Positions 8,132 to 16,567 of a DNA stretch of 50,219 nucleotides are shown here, in pieces. The stretch's first letter is position 1; each line of letters begins with the position of its first letter. This DNA is from Bradyrhizobium sp. (GTDB taxonomy: Bacteria > Pseudomonadota > Alphaproteobacteria > Rhizobiales > Xanthobacteraceae). Below the pieces are notes generated by a model that worked only from the letters and a program-made list of their open reading frames with translations, ran no database searches and was not told where the DNA came from. The stretch lies in the NCBI RefSeq assembly GCF_017881085.1, contig NZ_JADGRI010000003.1:1-50219 (forward strand), read 5' to 3'. A program made the translations under genes and the position numbers.

Positions 8132-8486
8132 TGCCGTGTCCCCTGGCAACTTTCCGCTCGCGTACGAACGGATGGAATTTCTTCAGCCCCAGCCGAGCCC
8201 AAGAAATAACCAAGATTGGATGGTACCGCGCCAAGACATTATTAAGCCAGAAACTCGACAGAATTGAGGTGTAGTTTTGTTAACCGACAATTTTGGTTAA
8301 TCCCGCCACAAACCCGACATAACTACTCCACGGTTGCCCGCCGAGGTGTGACCGAAGAGGAATTTGATTCGACGCGATCCAGTCGGCCGGCACCCTGGGC
8401 GCCGGAAAAGCGGGGCGGCATTAATCAAGCGTTAACCAACACCGTCGATCTTTAACCATTCGATAAGGAAAGGCGAGTCGAGGATC
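7869..8486. other. 618-bp divergent intergenic region upstream of minC
   Basis: Apart from a doubtful small leftward frame this region holds no convincing gene. It contains a perfect 9-bp inverted repeat (8013-8021 and 8034-8042), an inverted pair TTAACC/GGTTAA (8280-8285 and 8295-8300), a full CtrA-like box (8421-8437) and a half box (8452-8459). It is locally more AT-rich than its neighbours from about 8200 onward, as expected for a promoter region. Confidence 0.6.
8421..8459 (+). promoter_or_regulatory. CtrA-like binding boxes upstream of minCDE
   Basis: TTAATCAAGCGTTAACC at 8421-8437 matches the full alphaproteobacterial CtrA consensus TTAA-N7-TTAACC. A second half site, TTAACCAT, lies at 8452-8459, 28 bases before the minC start. 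An inverted TTAACC/GGTTAA pair lies further upstream at 8280-8300. This suggests cell-cycle control of the division-site inhibitor. Confidence 0.55.
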
Positions 8487-9179
8487 ATGCACGGAACCAG
8501 GGAGGCAACACGTCAGCTGGTTCGCATGCGCGGGCGCTCCTACGTTGCATTCGTCTTTGCTCCTGTTGTTCCGATTCATGGCTGGCTCGAGGAAATCGAC
8601 GCCATGCTGGCGCGCTCGCCCGGCTTCTTTGTCGGCAAGCCGGTGGTGCTCGACCTGTCCGCGGTGGAGCTCAGCCAATCCGCCATCGCCCACCTCGTCG
8701 CCAGCCTCGAGCAGCGCAATATCCGCGTTCTCGGTATCGAGGGGGTGGACGCCGCCCATCTCACGACCAGCATGCCGCCCTTGCTGACCGGCGGCCGCCC
8801 GACCGTGCTGATTCAGAACGAGCCGAAAAAGCCCGAAGCCAAACCGAAGCCGACTTCCCTGCTGTTGGAAAGCCCGGTGCGCTCCGGCCAGTCGATCGTG
8901 TTTACCGAAGGCGACGTGACGGTGCTGGGCTCGGTCGGCTCCGGCGCCGAGATCGTCGCGGGCGGCTCGATCCATATCTACGGCGCGCTGCGCGGCCGCG
9001 CGATGGCCGGCGTCAACGGCAATTCGGCCGCGCGGATCTTCTGTCAGAAAATCGAGGCCGAGCTGTTGGCCATCGACGGCTACTACCAGACCGCTGAAGA
9101 CATCGACGCGAATTTGCGCAATCGGCCGGCTCAAGCCTGGCTCGAAGGCGACATCATGAAAATTACACCGCTGAACTAA
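8487..9179 (+). CDS. minC: Septum site-determining protein MinC
   Basis: A 230-residue protein that blocks FtsZ ring assembly away from mid-cell. The amino domain (residues 1-105) contains FFVGKPVVLDLSAVEL, typical of MinC-N. After a Pro/Lys linker, the carboxyl beta-helix domain (about 130-230) shows SGQSIVFTEGDVTVLGSV, GSGAEIVAGGSIHIYGALRG and ARIFCQKIEAELLAI, the region that dimerises and binds MinD. It is the first gene of minCDE, with minD starting 17 bases after its stop. CtrA-like boxes precede it. Confidence 0.97.
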   Translation: MHGTREATRQLVRMRGRSYVAFVFAPVVPIHGWLEEIDAMLARSPGFFVGKPVVLDLSAVELSQSAIAHLVASLEQRNIRVLGIEGVDAAHLTTSMPPLLTGGRPTVLIQNEPKKPEAKPKPTSLLLESPVRSGQSIVFTEGDVTVLGSVGSGAEIVAGGSIHIYGALRGRAMAGVNGNSAARIFCQKIEAELLAIDGYYQTAEDIDANLRNRPAQAWLEGDIMKITPLN

Positions 9180-9196
9180 TGGGCAAGGAGGCAAGA

Positions 9197-10012
9197 ATGG
9201 CCAAAGTCTTGGTCGTAACGTCCGGCAAAGGCGGCGTCGGAAAGACGACTTCCACCGCAGCCCTCGGCGCGGCGCTGGCGCAAATGGGGGAAAAAGTAGT
9301 GGTGGTCGATTTCGACGTCGGTCTGCGCAATCTCGACCTGGTCATGGGCGCGGAACGACGGGTCGTGTTCGACCTCATCAACGTCGTCCAGGGCGTTGCC
9401 AAGCTCTCGCAGGCGCTGATTCGCGACAAGCGTCTGGAGAATTTGTGGCTGCTGCCCGCGTCGCAGACCCGGGACAAGGATGCGCTGACCGACGAGGGGG
9501 TCGGCAGCATCATCGCCGACCTGCGAACCAAGTTCGACTGGATTCTCTGCGACAGCCCGGCGGGTATCGAGCGCGGCGCCACGCTGGCCATGCGCTATGC
9601 CGACGAGGCCGTCGTCGTCACCAATCCCGAGGTCTCCTCGGTACGCGATTCCGACCGCATCATCGGCATGCTCGATTCGAAGACCGTGAAGGCCGAGAAG
9701 GGCGAGCGGGTTGAGAAGCATGTGCTGATCACCCGCTACGACTCGGGCCGCGCCTCGCGGGGTGAGATGCTCAGCATCGATGATATTCTCGAAATCCTTG
9801 CGACGCCGCTGCTTGGCATCATTCCCGAGAGCCAGGATGTCCTGCTTGCGTCCAACGTCGGCTCTCCGGTTACCCTGAACAACGCCGCCAGCGCGCCAGC
9901 CCGCGCCTATGTCGACGCCGCACGTCGCCTGATGGGGGAAACCGTGGACATGGTGGTGCCGGTCGAGCGCAAGAGCCTGATGAACCGGCTGCTGGGACGG
10001 AGGGCCGCATGA
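9197..10012 (+). CDS. minD: Septum site-determining ATPase MinD
   Basis: A 271-residue ParA/MinD-type ATPase that dimerises on the membrane with ATP, recruits MinC and is released by MinE. The deviant Walker A motif GKGGVGKTT is at residues 10-18, with VVVDFDVGLRNLDL and WILCDSPAGIE as switch and Walker B regions. The carboxyl end (ERKSLMNRLLGRRAA) is the amphipathic membrane-targeting helix. The ATG at 9197 has AAGGAG at 9185-9190; the frame is open back to 9179 but that start lacks a site. Its stop overlaps the minE start. Confidence 0.98.
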   Translation: MAKVLVVTSGKGGVGKTTSTAALGAALAQMGEKVVVVDFDVGLRNLDLVMGAERRVVFDLINVVQGVAKLSQALIRDKRLENLWLLPASQTRDKDALTDEGVGSIIADLRTKFDWILCDSPAGIERGATLAMRYADEAVVVTNPEVSSVRDSDRIIGMLDSKTVKAEKGERVEKHVLITRYDSGRASRGEMLSIDDILEILATPLLGIIPESQDVLLASNVGSPVTLNNAASAPARAYVDAARRLMGETVDMVVPVERKSLMNRLLGRRAA

Positions 10013-10287
10013 TGAGTCTGCTGCGGCGCTTCGCCGGCCGTGATGCCTCCGCGCCTGTGGCACGGGAGCGGCTGCAGATTCTGCTGGCGCATGAACGCGG
10101 CTTGCGCGGCCAGCCCGACCTCTTGGGAGTGCTGCGGGCCGAGATCCTCGCCGCGGTCTCCAGGCATATCACGCTTGATCCGGACAAGGTCATCGTCAGG
10201 ATGGACCGGGGCAAACACGTATCGACCCTTGAGGTCGATATTGAAGTGCCCAATGGCTTCGAAAGATCGCTCGCGGCCGCCAGCTGA
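10009..10287 (+). CDS. minE: Cell division topological specificity factor MinE
   Basis: A 92-residue MinE. The amino part (LLRRFAGRDASAPVARERLQ) is the membrane- and MinD-contacting segment, ARERLQILLAHERG the anti-MinCD helix, and the rest (LLGVLRAEILAAVSRHITL, then VDIEVPNGF) the dimeric topological domain. It stimulates MinD ATPase and drives the oscillation that places the septum at mid-cell. The ATG at 10009 overlaps the minD stop (ATGA); a second ATG at 10012 is equally possible, so translation is coupled. Confidence 0.97.
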   Translation: MMSLLRRFAGRDASAPVARERLQILLAHERGLRGQPDLLGVLRAEILAAVSRHITLDPDKVIVRMDRGKHVSTLEVDIEVPNGFERSLAAAS

Positions 10288-10403
10288 CAGCTCGAAAGGC
10301 GGGCTCCGGCGCGCCCCTGCTGCGGTCCCGGACAGCCCGAGCGCCGCTTGCGCATCGCGCGCCGTCCCGGTAGCGCTGGCAGCGAAAAGCGGAAATCCAT
10401 TTG

Positions 10404-11177
10404 ATGCAAGCCATCTATCGCGTCGACGGCAATCGTGTCGTCACGAGCCCCAACGCCGCCGGCCCCTGGGACAGCAGCATGCAGCATGGCTCGGCGCCGG
10501 CGGCGCTGGTGACGTGGGCCGCCGAAGCAATCCCTGCGCCGCAGCCGATGCAGATCGCGCGCGTCACCATCGATCTGATGCGCCCGGTACCGCTGGCGCC
10601 GCTGACGCTTCAGAGCGAAGTGCTGCGGGAGGGCCGCAAGATCCAGCTATGCGCGGTACGGCTGCTGGCCGGGGACGTGGTCGTGGTCGGCGCGACCATC
10701 CTCAAGATCAGGACGCAGGCGCAGACGCTGCCGGCCGATGTCGTGGATCATCCGGTCGAGCTTCCCGGACCCGAGCAGTCTCAACACGAGCCCGCGAATT
10801 TCTCCTCCAGTCCGTTCGTAACCGGCATCTCGCTGCGCGCCGCGCGGGGCCGGTTCGGCGTGCCCGGTCCGGGCGCCATCTGGTACCGGGTCGACCGGCC
10901 ACTGGTCGAGGGCTTTTCGGTTTCGCAAGCCGTGCGCGCCGTGGTCGCCGCTGATTTCTGCAACGGTACTTCGGCCGCGCTGGATTTCCGGGAATGGACC
11001 TTCATCAACGCCGATCTCACCGTCAGTATGGCGCGCCAGCCGGTCGGAGAGTGGATCCTGCTCGACGGAGAATCCCTGATCGGTCCCGACGGCGCGGGCC
11101 TCGCCACCGCGCGGCTTGCCGACACTTACGGCTATTTCGGCCGCGCTGTGCAGAGCCTCGTCATCGAGAAGCGGTAA
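10404..11177 (+). CDS. Double-hotdog acyl-CoA thioesterase family protein
   Basis: A 257-residue protein with two hotdog halves, like the TesB-type or 4HBT_3 thioesterase families. The first half holds PQPMQIARVTIDLMRPVPLAPLTL (described from about residue 50), and the second ends in DFREWTFINADLTVSMARQP, GEWILLDGESLIGPDGAGLA and a YFGRAVQSL tail. The family hydrolyses acyl-CoA thioesters; the chain length is not readable. I took ATG 10404; a TTG directly before it is a weaker choice. It follows minE after 116 bases with no clear terminator, but it is probably a separate unit. Confidence 0.8.
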   Translation: MQAIYRVDGNRVVTSPNAAGPWDSSMQHGSAPAALVTWAAEAIPAPQPMQIARVTIDLMRPVPLAPLTLQSEVLREGRKIQLCAVRLLAGDVVVVGATILKIRTQAQTLPADVVDHPVELPGPEQSQHEPANFSSSPFVTGISLRAARGRFGVPGPGAIWYRVDRPLVEGFSVSQAVRAVVAADFCNGTSAALDFREWTFINADLTVSMARQPVGEWILLDGESLIGPDGAGLATARLADTYGYFGRAVQSLVIEKR

Positions 11178-11249
11178 GCAGCGGCCGGCGGCCAAGCCGG
11201 GCGGCGATGTGGCCAGAGTTTCTCTCCACAAAATTAGCTCCATTTCCGG

Positions 11250-11274
11250 GGAACCGGTTGGTGATAATGGCGTT
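11250..11274 (+). promoter_or_regulatory. EcfG-type general stress promoter (GGAAC-N16-CGTT)
   Basis: GGAAC at 11250-11254 and CGTT at 11271-11274 with exactly 16 bases between them match the alphaproteobacterial EcfG consensus. The KaiC-like gene starts 22 bases after the -10 element, giving a short leader that still contains GAGGGG at 11286-11291. Confidence 0.7.
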
Positions 11275-11295
11275 TGTCCCCGGTTGAGGGGTCGC

Positions 11296-12795
11296 ATGAA
11301 CTCAGTTGAATCAATCGCCGCCAAGGCGAAATCCGGCATTTGGGGGCTCGACAATATTCTGTCGGGCGGATTTTCGCGTGGCCACGTTTTTCTGGTGGAA
11401 GGTGCACCCGGCACCGGCAAGACCACCGTGGCGCTGCAGTTTCTGCTCGAAGGCGCGAGGGCCGGCGAAAAATGCCTTTACATCACCCTGTCGGAGACCG
11501 AGCGCGAGCTGCGCGACGGCGCGGCTTCCCACGGCTGGTCGCTCGACAACGGCATTGAGATCTTCGAACTGCTGCCGCCGGAAAGCCTGCTGGATTCCGA
11601 CCAGCAACAGAGCCTGCTCTATTCATCCGACCTCGAACTCGGCGAAACCACCAAGCAGATTTTCGAGGCCGTCGATCGGTCGCGGCCGGATCGGGTGGTG
11701 CTGGACAGCCTTTCCGAAATCCGGCTGCTGGCGCAAAGCTCGCTGCGCTACCGGCGGCAGATTCTCGCGATCAAGCATTACTTCGCCAAGTTCAATACCA
11801 CCGTGATGCTGCTCGACGATCTGACCGCCGATGTCGCGGACAAGACCGTTCACAGCGTGGCCCATGGCGTGCTGCGGCTGGAGGAACTGGCGCCGGCCTA
11901 CGGCGCGGAACGGCGGCGGGCCCGCGTCATCAAGTATCGCGGCGTGAAGTTTCGCGGCGGTTATCATGATGTCACCATCACCACCGGCGGCCTGAACGTG
12001 TTTCCGCGGCTGGTAGCGTCGGAATATCGCAGCAATTTTCAGCGCAATACGATGTCGAGCGGCATCGCCGAGCTGGACCGGCTGCTGGGCGGCGGGATCG
12101 AAACCGGATCGAGCACGCTTATTCTCGGTCCCGCCGGCACCGGCAAGTCGCTGGCCGCGATCGTGTTCGTTGTTGCCGCGATCAGCCGAGGCGAGAAAGC
12201 GGCGCTGTTCGTGTTCGACGAAGAACTCGGGTTGCTGTTCTCGCGCATGAAGGGTCTTGGCATCGATCTGGAGGCGATGCAGCGCGGCGGCGATCTCTTC
12301 ATCGAGCAGGTGGACGCCGCGGAACTGTCGCCCGGCGAATTTGCCCACCTGGTCCGCAAGCGGGTCGATGAGGATCGCATCAAGACCGTGGTGATCGACA
12401 GCCTCAACGGATATCAGGCGGCGATGCCAGAAGAGAATTCGCTGGTGCTGCACATGCACGAACTGCTGCAATATCTGAACCGCCGGGGTGCTGCGACCTT
12501 CATGACGGTGGCGCAGCATGGGCTGGTCGGCGACATGAAGGCGCCGGTCGATGTGACCTATCTCGCCGACACCGTCGTGCTGTTGCGTTACTTCGAAGCG
12601 CTGGGCACGGTGCGGCGCGCGATGTCGATCATCAAGAAGCGCACGGGCATGCACGAATCGACCATTCGCGAATACCGCATCGATAACCGCGGCCTCACCA
12701 TCGGCGAGCCGCTCGATGGTTTCCAAGGCATATTGCGCGGCGTTCCCGTTTATGTCGGGGAGGGTCAGCCGTTGCTGCAGGAGCAAACTGCGTGA
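11296..12795 (+). CDS. Two-domain KaiC-like RecA-superfamily ATPase
   Basis: A 499-residue protein with tandem KaiC domains. Domain 1 has Walker A GAPGTGKTT at residues 36-44 and Walker B RVVLDSLSE; domain 2 has GPAGTGKS at 278-285 and TVVIDSLNG. Domain 2 keeps an acidic pair in FVFDEELGLL, whereas domain 1 has SETEREL at the place of the clock KaiC glutamate pair. The site of the KaiC autophosphorylated Ser-Thr pair appears as Thr421-Tyr422. No kaiA or kaiB is adjacent. The next gene, a hybrid kinase, overlaps by 4 bases, so the pair probably signals together. I chose ATG 11296 because of GAGGGG before it; the frame extends back to 11116. Confidence 0.9.
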   Translation: MNSVESIAAKAKSGIWGLDNILSGGFSRGHVFLVEGAPGTGKTTVALQFLLEGARAGEKCLYITLSETERELRDGAASHGWSLDNGIEIFELLPPESLLDSDQQQSLLYSSDLELGETTKQIFEAVDRSRPDRVVLDSLSEIRLLAQSSLRYRRQILAIKHYFAKFNTTVMLLDDLTADVADKTVHSVAHGVLRLEELAPAYGAERRRARVIKYRGVKFRGGYHDVTITTGGLNVFPRLVASEYRSNFQRNTMSSGIAELDRLLGGGIETGSSTLILGPAGTGKSLAAIVFVVAAISRGEKAALFVFDEELGLLFSRMKGLGIDLEAMQRGGDLFIEQVDAAELSPGEFAHLVRKRVDEDRIKTVVIDSLNGYQAAMPEENSLVLHMHELLQYLNRRGAATFMTVAQHGLVGDMKAPVDVTYLADTVVLLRYFEALGTVRRAMSIIKKRTGMHESTIREYRIDNRGLTIGEPLDGFQGILRGVPVYVGEGQPLLQEQTA

Positions 12796-14846
12796 GACCG
12801 GGCGCGTCGTCCGAGCGTGCCGTTATCCTGGCTCCGACGGGACGCGACGCGGCGGTGGCCGCGGCGCTGATCAGGGAAGCCGGCTACTTTGCCAATGTCT
12901 GCACCGATCTCGCAGGCATGATGCATGAGGTCGAAGGCGGGGCCGGTCTCGCCGTGATCGCGGATGAGGCGATCAAGACCGCGGATTTGCGCGGCCTGAT
13001 GCGCTGGCTGACCGATCAGCCGTCATGGTCGGATTTTCCGATCGTGCTGCTGACGCATCAGGGCGGCGGCCCGGAGCGCAATCCCGACGCCGTGCGGCTC
13101 GGACAGGTGCTCGGCAACGTCACCTTCATCGAACGTCCGTTCCATCCGACCACGCTGGTCAGCGTCGTCGGCTCCGCCGTCAGGGGCCGGCGCCGCCAGT
13201 ACCAGACCCGCGCGATCCTCGAGGACCTCACCGAGAGCGAAAGCCTGCTGCAGACCGCGCTGAGCGCTGGTCATCTCGGCGCGCTCGAACTGCATTTGCC
13301 TGAACTGGAGCTCGAGGCCTCCGACACCTGCAAGAGGTTCTTCGGACGCAAACCGGGCGAGCCCTTTTCATATCAGGAGTTGCAGGCCTCCGTTCATCCC
13401 GACGATCGCCCGCGCCGCAGCGAGGTGCTGGAGCGGACCATCAAGACCGGCGGGGATTACAGCATCGAATACCGCAACATCTGGCCGGACGGCTCGCAGC
13501 ACTGGGTCGACGTCCGCGCCCGCGCGGTGCGCCGGCCGGACGGCAGCATCAAGTCGCTGGTGGGCGTTTCCTCGGACATCACGGCGCGCAAGGTCGCCGA
13601 GATCGAGCGCGAGAATCTCTTGGCGCAACTGGCGGCGGAGCGGACGGCGCTGGCGAACCTGACGGCGACGCTGGAACAGCGCGTCGAGCAGCGCACCGCC
13701 GATCTGATGAAGGAAGTCGCCGCGCGCGAAAAGGCCCAGGAGCAGTTGCGGCAGGCGCAGAAGATGGAGACCATCGGCCAGCTCACCGGCGGCGTCGCGC
13801 ATGATTTCAACAATCTGTTGATGGCGGTGATGGGCAATCTCGACCTGTTGCGCAAGCGCATCCCCGACGATCCGCGGCTGCACCGCCTGATCGACGGCGC
13901 GCTGCAGGGCGCCGAGCGCGGCGCGTCGCTGACGCAGCGCCTGTTGGCGTTCGCACGGCAGCAGGATCTGCGTGCGGTGCCGGTCGATCTGCGCGGCCTG
14001 ATCCAGGGCATGATCGATCTGTTGGAACGCTCTTTGGGACCGCGCGTCGCGCTGCGGCTCGATCTGCCGGAAGCCCTGCCGCCGGCGCGCGTCGACGCCA
14101 ACCAGCTCGAGCTTGCCATTCTCAACCTCGCGATCAATGCCCGCGACGCCATGCCGGACGGCGGCTCGATCGACATCAGGGTCGCCGAATGCCAGGCCAG
14201 CAGCGATCCGGCGCTGCAGTCCGGCCGCTACCTGAAACTGTCGGTCGTCGATACCGGCAAGGGCATGACGCCCGAGATTCTGAAGCGCGCGGTCGAGCCG
14301 TTTTTCTCTTCGAAGCCGCTCGGCAAGGGCACCGGCCTCGGCCTGTCGATGGTGCATGGACTGGCGGTGCAGCTCGGCGGTGCGCTGCAGCTGTCGAGCG
14401 CGGTGGCGCAGGGCACCACCGCGACGCTGATCCTACCCGTGGCGACATCAGCTCCCGAGGTCGACAGTCCGGCGCAGAAATCGCACAAGGTCAACCGCTC
14501 GGCAGTGATCCTGTTCGTCGACGACGATCCCCTGATCGCGCTGTCGACCACGGAAATGCTGGAGGATCTCGGCCACCACGTGATCGGCGCCAGTTCCGGC
14601 CTGCATGCGCTCGACATCATCAGGAGCGGCCGGCCGATCGACCTGATGATGACCGATCACGTGATGCCCGGCATGACCGGCATCGAGCTCGCGGCGGCCT
14701 CACGCGAATTGCGGCCGTCATTGCCGATCCTGCTCGCGACCGGTTATGCCGAACTGCCCGAAGGCGCCCAGCTCGACCTGCCGCGGCTGGCGAAGCCCTA
14801 TCACCAGGACCAGCTGCGCGACCGGCTCGATCAGTTGCTGGGGTGA
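12792..14846 (+). CDS. Hybrid sensor histidine kinase/response regulator coupled to KaiC-like ATPase
   Basis: A 684-residue cytoplasmic protein with no transmembrane helix. Order: a receiver-like amino domain without the acidic phosphorylation pocket (about 8-130), a PAS domain (about 148-270, ending SSDITARK), a coiled coil (275-325), HisKA with His337 in GVAHDFNN, an ATPase domain (N-box NLAINARDAM, DTGKGM, GTGLGLSMV) and a carboxyl receiver with D577-D579, phospho-acceptor Asp622 and Lys668. The kinase belongs to the HWE-unlike PAS-HisKA hybrid type seen widely in Bradyrhizobium. The GTG start overlaps the KaiC-like stop (GTGA), indicating coupling; the shared promoter is EcfG-type. The output partner is not in the window. 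Confidence 0.9.
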   Translation: MRPGASSERAVILAPTGRDAAVAAALIREAGYFANVCTDLAGMMHEVEGGAGLAVIADEAIKTADLRGLMRWLTDQPSWSDFPIVLLTHQGGGPERNPDAVRLGQVLGNVTFIERPFHPTTLVSVVGSAVRGRRRQYQTRAILEDLTESESLLQTALSAGHLGALELHLPELELEASDTCKRFFGRKPGEPFSYQELQASVHPDDRPRRSEVLERTIKTGGDYSIEYRNIWPDGSQHWVDVRARAVRRPDGSIKSLVGVSSDITARKVAEIERENLLAQLAAERTALANLTATLEQRVEQRTADLMKEVAAREKAQEQLRQAQKMETIGQLTGGVAHDFNNLLMAVMGNLDLLRKRIPDDPRLHRLIDGALQGAERGASLTQRLLAFARQQDLRAVPVDLRGLIQGMIDLLERSLGPRVALRLDLPEALPPARVDANQLELAILNLAINARDAMPDGGSIDIRVAECQASSDPALQSGRYLKLSVVDTGKGMTPEILKRAVEPFFSSKPLGKGTGLGLSMVHGLAVQLGGALQLSSAVAQGTTATLILPVATSAPEVDSPAQKSHKVNRSAVILFVDDDPLIALSTTEMLEDLGHHVIGASSGLHALDIIRSGRPIDLMMTDHVMPGMTGIELAAASRELRPSLPILLATGYAELPEGAQLDLPRLAKPYHQDQLRDRLDQLLG

Positions 14847-14912
14847 GGGCGACCCGGGCGCTGGCTTGATAGCGTTGAGTCCCGGGGAGAGGTGGGCTCA
14901 CGCACCCTCGGT

Positions 14913-14995
14913 TGTCATTGCGAGCAGCGAAGCGGACGAAGCAATCCGTACCTGCGATGTTGTCGTGGATTGTTTCGCGTCGCTCGCAAAGACGA
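14913..14995. repeat. REP/BIME-like palindromic repeat, copy 1
   Basis: An imperfect palindrome beginning GTCATTGCGAGC, with GACGAAGCAATCC on one arm and GGATTGTTTCGC ... GCTCGCAAAGAC on the other. It is related to the copy at 21738-21856. It lies between two convergent genes, where it may act as a terminator. Confidence 0.7.
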
Positions 14996-15003
14996 AAGAA
15001 GCG

Positions 15004-16566
15004 CTACCCGACCATTCGGTCGCGGCCGGCCCAGAAGCCGGCCTTCAGCACTTTCTTGTCGACCTTGCCGACGCCGGTCATCGGCAGCTCGGTGACGAAT
15101 TTGATGTGCTTGGGCGCGTGCGCGGAGCCTTTGCGGGCTTTCACCAGGCTGATCAATTCCTCGGCGTTCGGTTGGGTGCCCTCGCGCGCGACCACGATCG
15201 CGGTGACGGCCTCGCCCCATTTGTCGTCGGGTACGCCGACCACGGCAACCATCGCGACGTCGGCGTGCTGCGACAGCACGTCCTCCACCTCGCGCGGGAA
15301 GATGTTGAAGCCGCCGCTGACGATCATGTCCTTCTTGCGGTCGAGGATGAACATGTAGCCGCGCTCGTCCGAGCGCGCGATGTCGCCGGTATGCAGCCAG
15401 CCGTTCTTCAGGGTTTCCGCGGTCTGTTCCGGCCGCTTCCAGTATTCGGCCATCACATGCGGCGCGCGCACGCAGATCTCGCCGGCTTCGCCGGTTGCGA
15501 CCTCCTGGTCGTCGTCGTCGAGGATTTTCACCTCGCAGGCGGCGATCGGGAAACCGCAGGACAAAAACAGTTCCGGCGTCTTCGGATCGTGGTCCGCCTT
15601 GCGCAGCACCGAAACCGGATAGCATTCGGTCTGGCCGTAGAGCTGCGAGAACACCGGGCCGATCCGATTCATGCCCTCGACCAGCCGGCTCGGCGACATC
15701 GCGGACGCGCCGTAGAGCAGAAGTTCGAGCGAGGACAGATCGGTCCTGTCGAGCGCCGGATGGTCCAGCAGCACATAGATCATGGTCGGCACGAACAGCG
15801 TAAAATTGATCCGTTCGCGCGCGATGGTCGCAAACACCGCCTCCGGATCGAAACCCTTCAGCATGTGCACGGTGCCGCCGCGCATCAGCGCCGGCAGCAC
15901 CTTGGTGCCGGCGACGTGGCTGATCGGCGCCACCGTGAGATAGCGCGGAATGTCGGGGATTTCGAAGTCGGCGAGGATGGCGCCGGCGAAACCGCTGGCT
16001 TCGCGATGATAGCGCAGCGCGCCCTTGGATTTGCCGGTGGTGCCGCCAGTGTAATTCAGCGTCGAGATGTCGTCGGGGCCGGCGAAACAGCGCGGGCTGG
16101 CCGCGCCTGCCTCTTCGACCGCGGCCAAGAGATCGGCGCCGTAACTGGCGGGACCGAGCGTGAACACGGTCTTCAGCTTGGGGGATTTGCTGGCGAGGTC
16201 GCCGCCGCGATCGCGGAAGGTGGCGGCGTCGATCACCAGCATCGCGGCGTCGGAATCCTCGATCTGGAACAGCTGGTCCTCGAGCGAGCCCAGCGGATGC
16301 AGCCAGGTGATCGCCAGTCGTGAAAGTTGCGCGGCAACGCCGGCGCACCAGCTGTCGGCGCGGTTGGCGGTGAGGAAGGCGACGCGAGCGCCGGGCGCAA
16401 GGTTAAGCCGCATAAATACACTCTGCATGCGCCCGATCAATTCGGTGGCGCCGGCATAGGTGATCGATCCGCCCGGCCAGCTGAACGCCGTCCGTGACGG
16501 ATAGCGCGCCAGCGCCCGCAGGGTCTGCTCGCATGCCGTCGGAAACGCATAGAGCGGATGGCTCAT
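15004..16566 (-). CDS. Acyl-CoA synthetase (AMP-forming)
   Basis: A 520-residue ANL-superfamily enzyme that activates a carboxylic acid to acyl-CoA via an acyl-adenylate. Motifs: LNYTGGTTGKSKG (phosphate-binding loop), LYGQTECYP, GWLHTGDIARSDERGYMF, DRKKDMIVSGGFNIFPRE (hinge) and GKVDKKVLK with the catalytic lysine near the end. The start MSHPLYAFP at 16566 has GGGAG before it; the frame is open to 16779. It resembles the medium/long-chain or aromatic-acid synthetases of rhizobia; the acid is unknown. It ends next to a REP-like element. Confidence 0.92.
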   Translation of the reverse strand: MSHPLYAFPTACEQTLRALARYPSRTAFSWPGGSITYAGATELIGRMQSVFMRLNLAPGARVAFLTANRADSWCAGVAAQLSRLAITWLHPLGSLEDQLFQIEDSDAAMLVIDAATFRDRGGDLASKSPKLKTVFTLGPASYGADLLAAVEEAGAASPRCFAGPDDISTLNYTGGTTGKSKGALRYHREASGFAGAILADFEIPDIPRYLTVAPISHVAGTKVLPALMRGGTVHMLKGFDPEAVFATIARERINFTLFVPTMIYVLLDHPALDRTDLSSLELLLYGASAMSPSRLVEGMNRIGPVFSQLYGQTECYPVSVLRKADHDPKTPELFLSCGFPIAACEVKILDDDDQEVATGEAGEICVRAPHVMAEYWKRPEQTAETLKNGWLHTGDIARSDERGYMFILDRKKDMIVSGGFNIFPREVEDVLSQHADVAMVAVVGVPDDKWGEAVTAIVVAREGTQPNAEELISLVKARKGSAHAPKHIKFVTELPMTGVGKVDKKVLKAGFWAGRDRMVG

Positions 16567-16567
16567 T

